Source: Triatoma infestans (Eukaryota > Arthropoda > Insecta > Hemiptera > Reduviidae). Taken from it: 64,000 bases of DNA. The notes under the pieces are model-generated. The model was given only the letters and a program-made list of their open reading frames with translations, was not told where the DNA came from and made no database searches. Within the stretch, counting starts at the first letter, position 1. Each line of letters begins with the position of its first letter. The DNA lies in NCBI GenBank assembly GCA_011037195.1, contig JAAEAF010000623.1:175760-239759 (forward strand), read 5' to 3'. Positions 35,121 to 45,863 of the stretch are shown piece after piece. Made by a program: the position numbers and the translations under genes.

Positions 35121-36010
35121 CTATTCACTCAGGTTTATTTGAACAGCCTGCTTTAGGTGGCCCGTAAGATAAAAATCAAGAAGATTTCGGTTGGGTGACT
35201 TTGGAGGCCAAGGGTGGTTAGGGCCTCCACGACCTATCCATCTGTCAGCGTAATTCCTATTTAACCACTCAGTTACTTGCTTTCCATAGTGTGCTGGGAT
35301 ATTCATTTGCTGCCGCGTCTGTGGTGGAGTGTCTTCTAACATATCATGAAGCCTTTCATTTACGAAAGTCACATATCTTTAGTTTACTATGTAAGACTTC
35401 TATTCTAAGTAAGTGAGCATTGAAAATGCCAGCCCAGGTGTTAACACTAAAGCGATGTTGGAATTGCGACAGTTGCATAACAACATGTGAATTGTGTAGA
35501 GATCATAGATGATAGTTATGGTAGTTAATGATACCATCTCTCATAAATTGAGCCTCATCAGTCCACAGAACACTAGACAAAAAGTCTGGATCTTCGGCAA
35601 CCATATGTAGTATCCAGGTGCAAAACTCCACGCGCTGGCGTAATCTTCTGGTTGTAAAGCCAGAATCCAATGGACATGAAAGAGATGCAGTTCTTCTAGG
35701 TTTGTGTCCTCCATTATATTGCACAAGCATAATTGCCTTGTTATTGTCTATTATTTACTGTGGGATTGTCCAAAACTGCGTTGATCACAATTTCTTCATT
35801 GCGAACATTACCTATCTGGTGATTGCCACCATTACTGCGTACAGTAGTTGTTCCTGCCTCTTGAAGTCTGTGGAATGTACGTCTAACAACCTATGGTTGA
35901 CGCCTTTTCGGAATTCTTGTCTATTCTTGATGAATGAAGAGAATCACCATCGCAGAAACCACAAAAATAAATATCAGCAAAATCAAATTCAGCTGCACTC
36001 AAGCTCTTTA
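35121..36010 (-). pseudogene. Mariner/Tc1-like transposase, catalytic Asp lost
   Basis: On the minus strand, the DNA-binding region (about 36000-35740) gives RRTFHRLQEAGTTTVRSNGG and NHQIGNVRNEEIVINAVLDN. 35730-35503 gives DFLSSVLWTDEAQFMRDG, with the first catalytic Asp of the DDE/D triad. 35372-35121 gives LEDTPPQTRQQM, PAHYGKQVTEWLN, RWIGRGG and SPNRNLLDFYL (third acidic position region). In the family the second catalytic Asp lies in HDGAPAH; here only NI separates TRQQM from PAHY, so that residue is deleted. A further deletion and frameshifts lie near 35390-35500. Confidence 0.75.
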
Positions 36011-36265
36011 TAATCCTCTAAATTCTCCACTAATACTAAAGTATTGTTTACAGATTACTGTATATGTTTTCTAGTTTTAAATAACAATTGCTGATGATTT
36101 CGTTTTGTTTTTCATCACTAAATAAATATAAATGCTAAAACTTTCAACTATTGTAGTTCTGTAATTGATCGAAATAGGACCTATGTTCATATAACATTTT
36201 TTACTTAAAATGACTTCCCCGCCAAGTTACCAAAGTTTTTTACATACATTACAGATCACCCTGTA

Positions 36266-37960
36266 CAGAGAGTCTGGAATTTAATTTCTTGTACATACAA
36301 TTTTCAAGAAAACGTCACGATCACCAACATTATATGCTAGTTCAGCCTGTCATTTCTAGTCACGCTGCCAGTGTCCATACGAAATTCCTCTTTTTTTAGT
36401 TAATATATCAGTGTTATGTTAGTATAATTTTTCTCTTATTAATTTATCTCTATCCAATCCCACGGAAACCCTACTACATCTGCCACATAGATTGTGCCTC
36501 TTTTGGTGGCTGTTTTTGTTCATAGAACGTAACTGTCTGTACGAAGATCTTCTGAATGTTGTATAATAAGTTGGTGTGTATAGTGTTGAGCTAGAGTTTG
36601 GTATGAGAATGCTGAACTCGAGTAGTTGTAAAGATCAGCTACTTCTGTAGACCACATAGTAAGTGAAAGTGTGATTCATGTTGTTAGATTGCATTTCCCG
36701 CAGGGATGTCAACATCCATGAAGAAGTGGAGTCTAATTCCTCCCCCTAACAGATGCCTTCACTAGAGAATATGATTAAAGATATTTTGCAAAATTCTGAT
36801 AAAGATTTTCCGATTTTCGTTTTAACACGAATCTGATTTCATTTGAATTTCGATTTTTAAGTTTTCCCATATTTTTTGAAACTTTCTGCAACGATTTTCT
36901 TATAAACGTTGATGCGCACTGCATTTCTGGATATCTTTGGTTTTTATTTGAAATGTTTTTCAAAGTTTAGTGATTTGTGTTATTTTGATTTGAGTTAAGA
37001 CTAATTATGTCAATAAATTAAAATTGAATATGTTGCAAGAATTAAAGTTGTAAGGTGAAAATATGGTTGATCATATTTTTTATTTATCTGCACCTTAGCC
37101 AGTCAGTACGCTTATTTCAAATATAAAGTTAAGTTATAACTCACAGAAACTATTTTATTAAATCATAGTAATTAAAGTTGAATGTAACTTAGTGCTATTC
37201 TATGTTGCTCTCCGTGTAATTAACTTGCACGATGGACTTAATGTTGGATGGAATGCAGTGCAGTTACACAGGTGGGACAGGACTTAGTGGAATGTTTATC
37301 AGTGAATGTTGGGCTCTTCATCATGACGCGTTACAAACAGGGTTTAGTGTGTTCGTGTGTGTATGTGTGTGTGTGTGTGTGTGTGTGTATATAAACATAG
37401 AATAACCTATTTTCCTTGTATATATACAATATGTGATTACATATTCTGTCACTTTGGAAGCGACAAAGTTTTGCTTTACGTTTCTCAGTAGACAGTACGT
37501 GTATAATTAATGATAAATTCTGCTTATTCGACTACCATTTGGCAAAGTTTTTTTTTAGATTAGACTGATAGAGATAATTTTATTTGTTGAATACAATACT
37601 AGTTCATCTATCTTCATAATTTCAAAGTCTTTAAGTTCAGATAAATGGATTTGAGAGGAAAACAAAAGAGAATAGTGATATCAAACTTTTTTGATGCTTA
37701 AAACGAGGCACGATGGGTCTTGGTGATTATAATTTTTTTTTTTTTCTTCACCTTTCTTACCGTTTTTTTCAAATATTCATTCTACATTTTGCAGATGTTC
37801 TAGCTTTAGTTTTCTGGAAAACGTAATAGTTTCTGGGGGCTCAATCACTTCAGCTTTCTACTAAAGTTCCAATTCATTTCAATTTATGGCTTCTTTATCT
37901 ATCTAATGTTTAAAGAAATATTGTTAACCACAATGAATCTTAAAATTATAATGACCACAG
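36266..37960. other. Non-coding stretch with GT microsatellite
   Basis: No gene is recognised. A (GT)n run lies at 37357-37390. The block at 36775-36965 (AACGATTTTCTTATAAACG, TTTTTATTTGAAATGTTTTTC) resembles diverged minus-strand family H modules. Confidence 0.45.
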
Positions 37961-37998
37961 GAAATTAAAAAAAAAAAAAAAAAATTCTTTGTTGCTCT

Positions 37999-38030
37999 AC
38001 GTTTCGGGTATCATCGTGCCCTTCTTCAGG
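37999..38030 (-). ncRNA. Hammerhead-like motif m4
   Basis: The minus strand reads CCTGAAGA, A, GGG-(10 nt)-CCC, GAAACGT. The left core matches CUGANGA exactly and GAAAC is intact. The stem is short: three G-C pairs with further mismatched closure. An 18-bp A tract precedes it (37968-37984). Confidence 0.4.
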
Positions 38031-38920
38031 AGCTCTCCAAAACTTATTGTAGAAAAGGAAAAATACTATGCAGCATCATTGTGAAGAAAAAGTGCATAGT
38101 TTTATAACAAAAAAAAAAAAAAAAAAAATTAAAGTAATGAAATATTAACAGAACAATTTGAGCATCAAATATTAAAAACAAGAATAACACAGAAGTTGAT
38201 TAAATGAAATGATATTAACAATAAGAGAAAAGATAAAGATATGTTTAGGGTAAGAGAGGAGTTGAGAACGTTGAGATTGAAATGAAGAGAAAGTGTATTT
38301 ATAGAATTTTTAAAAAATAAAAAAACTGTTAAAAGGTGGCAGGGATAAGAAAAATGTTTATCAGATGTATCTAATTGTTGCCTTATCTGCCTAAATCTAC
38401 TAAATGGTAGTGATTGGTTCGCTCTGATTGGTTATGTTACAAATGCCTACTCATTTAGAAATATGAATTTGCAAATTAAATAATAGCATTGTCAATAATT
38501 GTAGTGGGAAAAATAAATAAATAAATAAATAAATAAACAAAAAATAAAATAAAATAAAATATTAAACTTCATAAATTAATAATCACGAAGTATAATTATT
38601 ATATTTATTAAGATTTATATTTATAATTAATAGTATAAATAAGATCAGTTCTCGTGAATTTCTCCGTAGCATTTCGTATATATATTTGATTTCTTCCTTT
38701 GTTTGGAATGTATCTTTCTTAAGATATAGTAAGATCGCAAAGTATTATTTAATCATAAACCTGCTCCTGCGACGTGGTATCACAAGCAGACAGTCTTTAT
38801 GTTTTTGTAAAAAGCTTGTTTGTCCTACTTATATGTATACTGTATTAATATAGATAAATAAAGACAAGAATAAAAAAATAATAATTGTTGCCTTATCGAC
38901 CAGGAATTTTTCCAGAAAAA
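38031..38920. other. Non-coding stretch, probable retroelement debris
   Basis: No coding domain is seen. It contains an A run (38109-38128), (AAAT)n at 38511-38535, and a terminus-like ATAAATAAAGACAAGAATAAAAAAATA near 38855. It lies between two hammerhead-like loci and may be the body of one non-coding element. Confidence 0.35.
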
Positions 38921-38922
38921 AA

Positions 38923-39014
38923 ACACCAAATAATTTTAAAGTGTTCTTAATTTAAAACCCGACGTTTCGGCAAACATTGTTTTAAATAAAAAACACTTTA
39001 AAATTATTTGGTGT
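38923..39014. repeat. Small foldback with half hammerhead motif (m5)
   Basis: Arms 38923-38960 and 38977-39014 are inverted copies, including ACACCAAATAATTTTAAAGTGTT against AACACTTTAAAATTATTTGGTGT. The loop is CCGACGTTTCGGCAAACATT, whose minus strand gives the right half of the motif (GCCGAAACGTCGG). The CTGAAGA half is missing. It is preceded by TTATCGACCAGGA, shared with the locus at 46147. Confidence 0.65.
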
Positions 39015-39458
39015 TAAGCCAACAATTACATACACCTGATTACATCTAAAGTCAACAATTGCTACAATTTGAAAAATGTTTATAGTGAGTGATGTGCGGC
39101 AATTTCAAATTTGGAAGAACAGTTTTTTTTTCTTAAATAATCCCCTATAACAATCTAAAAAACAAAATAATTCAACAGCTAAATCCAACAGCTAACACCC
39201 AACGGCTGACACTCAACAGCTAAAACCCAACACCTAACAGAAAACATCAAACACAAAACAGCCAGCATCCAATAGCCTGCAAGGCTGTTCCATGCACATA
39301 CTTGGGAGGAGCGATCCCACGGGTTCCGCAGTTCAGTACGCCATGCACTTCGTCAGAATAGTTCACAATACATCTGTACCCTTTACAGACAAGGACAAAC
39401 ACAATACACAAACTCGGGTCTCCGTCCCTAGTTATTGGCCTAAGCTAAGGGAGAAGTA

Positions 39459-39660
39459 AGGGATTAGCTCAGTGGTAAGCGTACTGGACTCGCAACGTGG
39501 AGGTCTCGGGTTCGAATCCAGCATGCTACTTAGATTTTGTCTTCCTCGGAGCCTCTGCAGCTCACAGTCCGGTGATTGGCGGTGTTGTCTGTAGCTAGAG
39601 AACACTGCTTGGAGGCTCCGGGGAGCACAGTAGATCTTTCAAGTCGCAGTGTAATAATCC
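39459..39660 (+). mobile_element. tRNA-derived SINE, copy 3 (best head)
   Basis: The head keeps perfect pol III boxes: A box TAGCTCAGTGG (39465-39475) and B box GGTTCGAATCC (39509-39519), about 33 bp apart as in a tRNA. Then come CTTCCTCGGAGCCTCTGCAG, CTCACAGTCCGGTGATTGG and GAACACTGCTTGGAGGCTCC. A direct repeat, AATAATCCCCTATAA, occurs about 500 bp upstream (about 39137) and again at its 3' edge (about 39654). I call it a SINE rather than a tRNA gene because of the shared body in four places. Confidence 0.8.
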
Positions 39661-39674
39661 CCTATAATAATCTT

Positions 39675-40666
39675 AAAAAAAAAAAAAACTGGTGTGAAAC
39701 ACTCACACAAGCATCTCTTACTCCAGTTCTCAAAATTATAATTGAGTAATTTTATAGTTTGTGTACCAAATTTAATGAAATTCGTCGAAAACTGAAAAAT
39801 CTATCTAGTAAAAGCTCACTTCTGGTTTACTAATTTTCTTGGAACTCGTAATTTTGGCGATCTATTTATTTCTAATTAATTTTGTTTTGTTGATAGAATT
39901 GTAAAATCAACTATGATAGCAGTTTAGAGAAAAACATAACCCCACCCTTCCTCCAAAAGTGCCCTTAAATGAATTTTCCCAGAGAAATGTTTTTAAAAAA
40001 AGTTGCAGACCTTTGTATGTTTAGTTTATACAACGTGTTTCAAGAAAATTGTCGGAGTCATTTTTGAGAAAATCGCGAAAAGTGAAAAAAATCATTTACT
40101 AAAGTAGTAATGTAAAAGCACTTCCGGTTATCCGATTTTTTTGAAACTCGGAATTTCAACAACCTATTCAATTCTAATTAACATTATTTAGGTGACAGAA
40201 TAGTTTGATAAACTAAAATAGCACTTTAGATGAAAACCTAAACCCACCCCACCCCATAACTGCCCTTAAATGAATTTTCCAGAGAAACATTTCAAATAAA
40301 AGTTGTAGCTCTTTGTATGTGTAGTTCGTATAAGAAGTTTAAAGAAAATCGTCGGAGTTATTTTTGAGAAAAACGCAAAAAATAAAAAAAAAAAACACAA
40401 GTAAAGTGGTACATTCGGTTGATGAATTTTGTCAGATGACCCACTGGCAGATGCCATGGTGATACCTAAACGGAATATCAAGTTTCAACTTTCTACGGTT
40501 TTTCGTTTTTGAGCTATGCTGTCACACACACACACACACAATTTGTTAAAAACCACTTTTTTGGACTCAGGGGACCTCAAAACGGATATTTCCGGTGAAA
40601 ACTCGATATCGAAAATTTGACACGATTACAATACTTCCTCTTACTAGGTAGGAGTAAGAGAAAGTA
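39675..40666 (+). mobile_element. Family H element, copy E
   Basis: Full length: A tract (39675-39688), CTGGTGTGAAACACTCACAC, a mutated 15-mer, two internal units, CA tract (40522-40540), and right end CTTCCTCTTACTAGGTAGGAGTAAGAGAAAGTA with a 4-bp expansion of the hairpin loop. It sits directly at the 3' edge of the SINE. Confidence 0.75.
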
Positions 40667-41275
40667 AAAATGGTCCTAGAGGATTTGTCAGTCAGATTAA
40701 AATTTAAATTGCGCTACAAGCTTTGTTGATTAAAACTGAAAGGAAGGCGCTAAATCACAAGTCACACTCAGTATATACATGTATGACATCACCGCTTTCT
40801 TTATGATTAGCCCAACAATACGTTTGTATACATTGTAATTTTAAAGAAATTCGTCAGTTATATTGAATTAATTGCAATAAGAGTAATTACCTAAGCGTTC
40901 CACATCAGAGTGCGTTTTTTAATAAAGAAAAAAATGCAGATTATTTAGAAGAATGAGAGCGGAATTAAAGACAAATAATAATAAAATTAAGCAGAAGCTG
41001 AAAACAAGATTATGTAGCTGATATTTTAGTTCGAAATTAGTGAGCAACCGGATATTAATATACATTGAGTGTACATTGAAATAAATAATTTGGAGCAAGT
41101 CAATTGAGGAATAGACGACGGTCACATGTGTTTATAATATCTGTTTGAAATGCTTCTATGTATTATTATTGGATACTAAATACAATATATAGTTCAATAA
41201 TTCCAAATAATATAATAGTATATTATGTTTTATTTGTTATTGTAGTCGTAATTGATTTTTAAATTTGTTTTATAG
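40667..41275. other. Intron sequence upstream of the collagen exon
   Basis: No repeat family is recognised. The last bases form a T-rich tract ending TTTGTTTTATAG, the likely splice acceptor of the exon that follows. An earlier TTATTGTAG (about 41240) is followed by an in-frame stop and is less likely to be used. Confidence 0.5.
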
Positions 41276-41520
41276 ATTTCATGGAGAGTGATCTGCTTAC
41301 AGCGATAAAGATACCATTTGAAGATTCAAGATGGCAATATTTTGAAAATGGAGCTGATGGATTTCCAGCCATGGGCATGCGACCTGGATCGGATATCAAA
41401 TCACCATACAGACTATTTTTGCCCGATAAATTCTACAGTCAATTTTCAATAGCATTCACACTGAAATTAGTTGATCCTGTTGGTGGATTTCTCTTTGCTG
41501 TTGTAAATCCATTAGAAACG
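41276..41520 (+). CDS. Exon of a multiplexin-type collagen (XV/XVIII), TSPN domain
   Basis: This 245-nt exon is open in one frame and codes for about 82 residues, reading ESDLLTAIKIPFEDSRW, ADGFPAMGMRPGSDIKSPYR, LFLPDKFYSQFSIAFTLKL and VGGFLFAVVNPLET. The pattern DLLxxIxIP, a GFPxxxxxxGSxIxxPYR stretch, a KFxxxFxIxFTL strand and GGFLFAVxNPxET matches the N-terminal thrombospondin/laminin-G-like domain of collagen XV/XVIII chains, a secreted basement-membrane proteoglycan. The acceptor is TTTTATAG and the donor is ACG|GTGAGT. The exon enters in phase 2 (AT completes a codon) and leaves in phase 0. The Met at 41281 is internal, not a proven start. Neighbouring exons are outside or not visible. 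Confidence 0.8.
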
Positions 41521-41526
41521 GTGAGT
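41521..41526 (+). promoter_or_regulatory. Splice donor GTGAGT of the collagen exon
   Basis: GTGAGT directly follows the ACG codon and is a strong metazoan 5' splice site. The reading frame meets a stop soon after, which supports an exon end here. Confidence 0.75.
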
Positions 41527-41660
41527 TAGTGACTTTTATATTATATGTTTATTGTACGCACAGATTGCCCATTAATCTGATTATATTGGTATTTCGTTGT
41601 GAGGTACGATTTAAAATATTGATATTGATGTTTTTGGTGTTCGTTACGACCGGCTGCATT

Positions 41661-42095
41661 CAATGTTGTAAATTGGATGTTGAGGTTCGGCCATATAAAA
41701 GAACTATTTTTAAATTTCTACCGACGTTTCGGCAAATTTATTGCCTTCTTCAGGGTCTGTACAAAGGTTTTAATACAAATCAATAAAAAATAGAATCAAC
41801 ATAAAATATGAACTTAAAATAAATATTTTCAAAATAATTTTTTTTTTTTAAATAGCCTATATAAAAAGTGTGATATATATATATATATATCACATTCAAA
41901 TTTATTTTAAACTATTGTAGAATAGATCAATATTAAACTAAATCACAACTATTAAAACTTTGACAATATGTGGCATATATAAGAGTAAAGTATGGAAATA
42001 ACTTAAGAAATGTACTTACAAAAATTTTCAGTAAGAGAATTACAGAAGAGAATTCTTTTGTATGACGAAACCTGAACATCCAATTTACAATATTG
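41661..42095. repeat. Foldback with hammerhead-like motif in the intron
   Basis: Inverted arms CAATGTTGTAAATTGGATGT (from 41661) and ACATCCAATTTACAATATTG (to 42095) enclose about 375 bp. Inside, next to the left arm, is motif m6. A (TA)n run lies at about 41875-41890. It begins only 140 bp after the collagen exon donor. Confidence 0.65.
41724..41754 (-). ncRNA. Hammerhead-like motif m6
   Basis: The minus strand reads CCTGAAGA, A, GGCAA-TAAAT-TTGCC, GAAACGT. The core matches CUGANGA and GAAA with a perfect 5-bp stem. It is the cleanest example in the window together with the 62-kb pair. Confidence 0.45.
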
Positions 42096-42099
42096 ATAT

Positions 42100-42489
42100 T
42101 GTTAATTTTGATAAACTGCTCAATAACTTCAAGTATATTTATGTTTCTTGTAAAATGATCTGCTGCAATTTTTTTGTCATGGCTATGTAATTGTCTGCAA
42201 TGGTATCCTGGAGGAAATTGTGGTTTCTATTTATTGAAGAGGATTCTAAAATTTTATGATTGTCAGGAGATTCAATCCCCGATCACGTAACTCCTTGTTG
42301 TGGATGGCACACTGCGGGTGGTATGACTGGATATACGGTTATCGTTGAACCTTAAACATACTACAGATATTGCATTTAATGAGGACTATCAGGGTTTGCG
42401 AGGCGTGCAAACTTGCAGGACTTACAGTGTTAACTCAATGCTAAGTATAATTGAGCTTTAGAGAGTTTAGATCTATTGCAGTCATCTTA
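42100..42489. other. Non-coding stretch, nothing recognised
   Basis: AT-rich intron sequence without repeat matches that I can see. Confidence 0.4.
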
Positions 42490-42777
42490 CCAAAGGGAGT
42501 AATGGATTGCTTTTTAACTTAAACACCTTATATTAGGTAATAGATAGGAATCTATGTTCATATAGCCATTGGTAACGGCAGCTTTAGCCAAGGCATTCAC
42601 CGCCTCATTGCCGCCAATGCCAACGGTACCCTTTCATGCAGCTAATGCTTATATTCCCTAGAAGTAGTGGAAAAAGTTATATTTGACTTTCTAATATTAT
42701 CGACGGAGAATTTTTATTGGGATTTCGCAAATTCGTTACCACTGAACAATTATCGGTGAAGATCAAACTATTTTTAC
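42490..42777 (-). mobile_element. LINE RNase H fragment
   Basis: The minus strand gives LIFTDNCSVVTNLRN (second catalytic Asp strand), then after a frame change GTVGIGGNEAVNALAKAAVT, matching the WVPGHxGIxGNExADxLAK strand and helix of LINE RNase H, with the VPGH part reading KGT here. Stops interrupt it. Family H sequence begins directly next to it at 42778. Confidence 0.65.
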
Positions 42778-43140
42778 TAGTTAACGGAAGTATTGCGATC
42801 GTGCCAGATTTTCGAAATGGTTTTCACCGGAAATACACGATTTCAGGTCCTCTGAGTCAATAAAAGTGGTTTCTAGAAAATGATCTGTAGGTGTGTGTGT
42901 GCGTGTAAAGAATATGTAAAGATTTAAGAAAAGTTGCAGAAAGCTCAAACTTAGGATCCCATTCAGATATATCCCTCGCATTAGACCGGAAGTGCCACTT
43001 TACTCAATGTTTTCTTTTCAGTTTTTGTGATTTTCTAGAAAACGGCTCCAACGATTTTCTTTGAATTTAATATATCAACTACACATACAAAGTGCTACAA
43101 CTTTTATTAAAATATTTCCATGGGAAAATTAATTTAGCGT
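42778..43140 (-). mobile_element. Family H fragment, copy L
   Basis: A minus-strand partial copy. It opens with ACGGAAGTATTGCGATCGTG and TTTTCACCGGAAATACACG, and continues through the GT stub (42893-42904) and CACATACAAAGTGCTACAAC. It stops inside the first unit at GGGAAAATTAATTTA. Confidence 0.65.
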
Positions 43141-44792
43141 ACGCCATAGCGTGTATATTTCTTTTATCCCATTAATTACGTTCTTGCAGAGAGTTCACTT
43201 CATCGCAATGTTTCTGTTACACTCGACACTTGTTGGCTTGTTGATTATATATATGAGCGTGAGGTTACAAGATTATGTTACTTGTGTGTGTGTATGTATT
43301 TAATGACAAAATGGAATTATTATAAATTATGGTTAGATATTAGAAAACAGTGTATAATAAATAGCATGTTTTGAAGGATACTTTATAACTAAATTTTTAT
43401 AGTCGTGTTAAGCATGCTCAGTGTTTTATCAAGTCATCTTTATTAGGGGGGAGGGAGATAAGTCATTTACAAGAAAATATGTAGGTAAATTGATATGTAA
43501 GAAGCTTGGCAGCATATGGCAAATTGGAGATGATATTAAAATAAATAAATAGAGAAAAACAAAATTTATTCGTTTTTATTTATCATGCTTATTTTTAAAT
43601 GATATTAATTTATGTTTAAATTACATTAAGAATATGTTGATAGAGATGTCATGTGGCATTCTTTAAGGTATTTTTTAATAAGGGGGGCGATAGGAAATTT
43701 CAAAAGTATATTATGCAAAAATTCTGTATTTTAAACAATGTGAAATTCTTTATACTATTTAAGGAAAATCAAAGTTTTCTTAAAAATCTAAAGTTATTTA
43801 TCAGTTAGAACGGTTATGATATCTGTAATGATCTATCCACGATTGAACAATTCTCATGCTAAAGATATAGGCACCTCACAGAATTCTACATAATGCCATC
43901 AACGGTAAAAGAAGCACTAGCCGACAATCACTCACTAGTGAACAATGTCCTAAGGCGGCCCATTTTATTTAAAAACATTTAGTTTCTCGTTTCAGCTCTA
44001 TTGTTTCTTTGTGCATGGATTGTGCATTGTAGTCTGTTTAGTAATGTTTATGGTTGTTGACCTGTTTGTATATTGGTTAGTAGTTATGTGTTTTTTGGAC
44101 TTAGATACATACAGTACCTCATTTCATGTGGTTTGTTCGTATTGTTTTGTGCGGTCTATATTGTTTTATTGTTTTGTATAGTTTGTCTAGTGGTGCAATA
44201 GTTGATGGTTAACCTCACCAATTGACCGTATCAGTTGAATAGCTACACATATATTGTAATGTGTAGACCTTTGGGAAGAAATATAAATTATTTTAGAATT
44301 AAGTGAAAAATATTAGTTAATATCTATGTAATATTGGTTGTTACTTATTGCAATTTCAAGACTGGGTTTTTATGAAGGTTGAGTGAAACAATAGCAACAG
44401 TTACAAAGGTAAAATACCTTTAGTACAATAAAAGGGAATTTCCCTTTCTTTCTCCCTTGAATGGAGGAGGGATCATATATATGGAGAGCCTCAAATAGGA
44501 GAGGATCAAATTTTTTAGGTGAAGGAAATCATGCTCAGTGGGAATTTATAGAACAGTGTCGTAGTGTTATACGAGAGTTAAGGCCCAACCTTCACCATAA
44601 AAACCCTTAAATATTGTAAGTTGTACAAATTAATATAGTTACTGCTTAAGAATTATTTTACTATTATTTATGGAATAAGATTTTATTTGTAGTCTAAATT
44701 GTTTAATTATATGTATTTCTTTTTTATGGTTATTCTCTAATTATTTTTTTATCCTTCAATCAATCCAGATGAACACAGACCTCACGAGATCC
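43141..44792. other. Non-coding stretch, nothing recognised
   Basis: AT-rich with no convincing frames. Short T/G-rich runs occur around 43980-44180. Confidence 0.4.
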
Positions 44793-44805
44793 CTTTAGAT
44801 TAGAT

Positions 44806-45849
44806 TAGATTCTAACGGGGGAATAGGCTCTTCAGTCTACGACACCGCGATACCCCAAGGATCTATTGTGGCAACCCCTAGTAGGAGACCCTCCCCTTAT
44901 CCAGTCCTTAGCCGGACTGTGGAATTGGGGGGGGGGCTCCCAGGTGGTCAATCAGAGCACCTGCTATCATGCACTCTCTCGAGTCCTGCTTGCCTTAAAA
45001 GACTTAATAGGTCCGAGAGAGGGCCCTTGCTAAGGCTTGTTGGCACCAGCTTCTCTTTACCAAAGAGGCGGTACCTTAGCCAGACCAGCCCCTCGCACTG
45101 ACATACCACGTGCAGTGCCGTCTCCTCTTCCTCCTGACAAAACCTACATAGGCTATCCGTTGCCAGGCCCATGCGATGCATGTGCTTATTTAATCTACAA
45201 TGGCCAGTGAGAACGCCAACTGCTATCCTTATGGCGCCCGGCCTAATTGAGTAGTTCCGCAGTTAGCTTGGGCGAGTGGCTATGGATAAACTTTTTCGCC
45301 TGCCTCTGGCCTGAAGTTTTGACCCACCATTCCCTTGATCAGTCCTGCATCCATGCCTTGATGGATGCACTCCTGAGGCATCTTAAGACGCCACAGAACG
45401 GCTCCGGCCCGATAAGTGCTCTCATTGAACCCTCCTGGGCCAGGCGGTCCGCCATCTCATTGCCTCTTTAACCCGAGTGCCCAGGTACCCAAACCAGGAA
45501 GACCTTATTATGGCTACTAATTTCCCTGAGTGCACCTAGACAGTCCCACACCAGCCTTGAGCTGATCTTCCACGAGTCAATTGCCCGCAGAGCAGCCTGG
45601 CTATCCGAATAAATGACGTCTCTAGAGTTATACACTCCCCGTCTTCTTATTTCGGCGGCGCAGATAATAACCGCGACTAGCTCCGCCTGAAAGATCGTAG
45701 ATAGCCTTCTCAGGCTCACCGAGATATTACATCTCGGATGAGCCCCGTACACGCCGGCTCCTACTCCATCTTCCTTCTTGGACCCGTTCGTGTACCACAT
45801 AGATTCGCCTGTAATTGGCGGCCCGGCCCGTTCTTCCATGCCCCTCTGT
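44806..45849 (-). mobile_element. 5'-truncated LINE with RNase H and zinc tail, 15-bp target duplication
   Basis: A GC-rich block bounded by the direct repeat CGAGATCCCTTTAGA (about 44791-44805 and 45849-45863). The minus strand encodes an RNase H at 45839-45468 (MWYTNGSKKEDGVGAGVYG, TIFQAELVAVIICAA, VIYSDSQAALRAI, KVFLVWVPGHSG) and a C-terminal CRFCQEEEETALHVVCQCE finger at 45181-44948. The first catalytic Asp is Asn (YTNGS). Its 3' tail is a short (GATTA)n run (44804-44817). The high GC and intact frames suggest a fairly young insertion. Confidence 0.8.
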
Positions 45850-45863
45850 CGAGATCCCTTTAG

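Larger units (their letters stand above)
34328..36265 (-). mobile_element. Mariner/Tc1-like transposon, defective, 1.9 kb
   Basis: Long terminal inverted repeats are visible: left about 34328-34450 and right about 36147-36265 share CATTTTAAGTAAAAAATGTT, ATGAACATAGGTCCTATTTC and CAATTACAGAACTA. The right tip reads TACAGGGTGATCTGTAATG on the minus strand, like many insect mariner termini. Between them lies a minus-strand transposase relic (35121-36010). The 0.4-kb repeat (34602-35018) sits inside, between the left terminus and the transposase 3' end, so it entered after or with the element. Confidence 0.75.

Noticed and set aside
35618..36013. 131-residue plus-strand ORF
   Set aside because: It is the antisense reading of the mariner-like transposase relic, which has recognisable motifs on the minus strand.
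39459..39530. Functional tRNA gene with perfect A and B boxes
   Set aside because: The head continues into a body shared with three other loci, so it is a SINE. I could not fold a clean acceptor stem.
41281..41283. Start codon of the collagen gene
   Set aside because: The ATG is six bases after a good splice acceptor, and no signal peptide follows, so it is read as an internal Met.
44804..44817. Telomere-like repeat
   Set aside because: The repeat unit is GATTA (TAATC on the other strand), not the insect TTAGG telomere unit, and it sits exactly at the LINE 3' end inside a target duplication.
44868..45471. Plus-strand ORFs in the GC-rich block
   Set aside because: Antisense shadows of the LINE RNase H and zinc tail.
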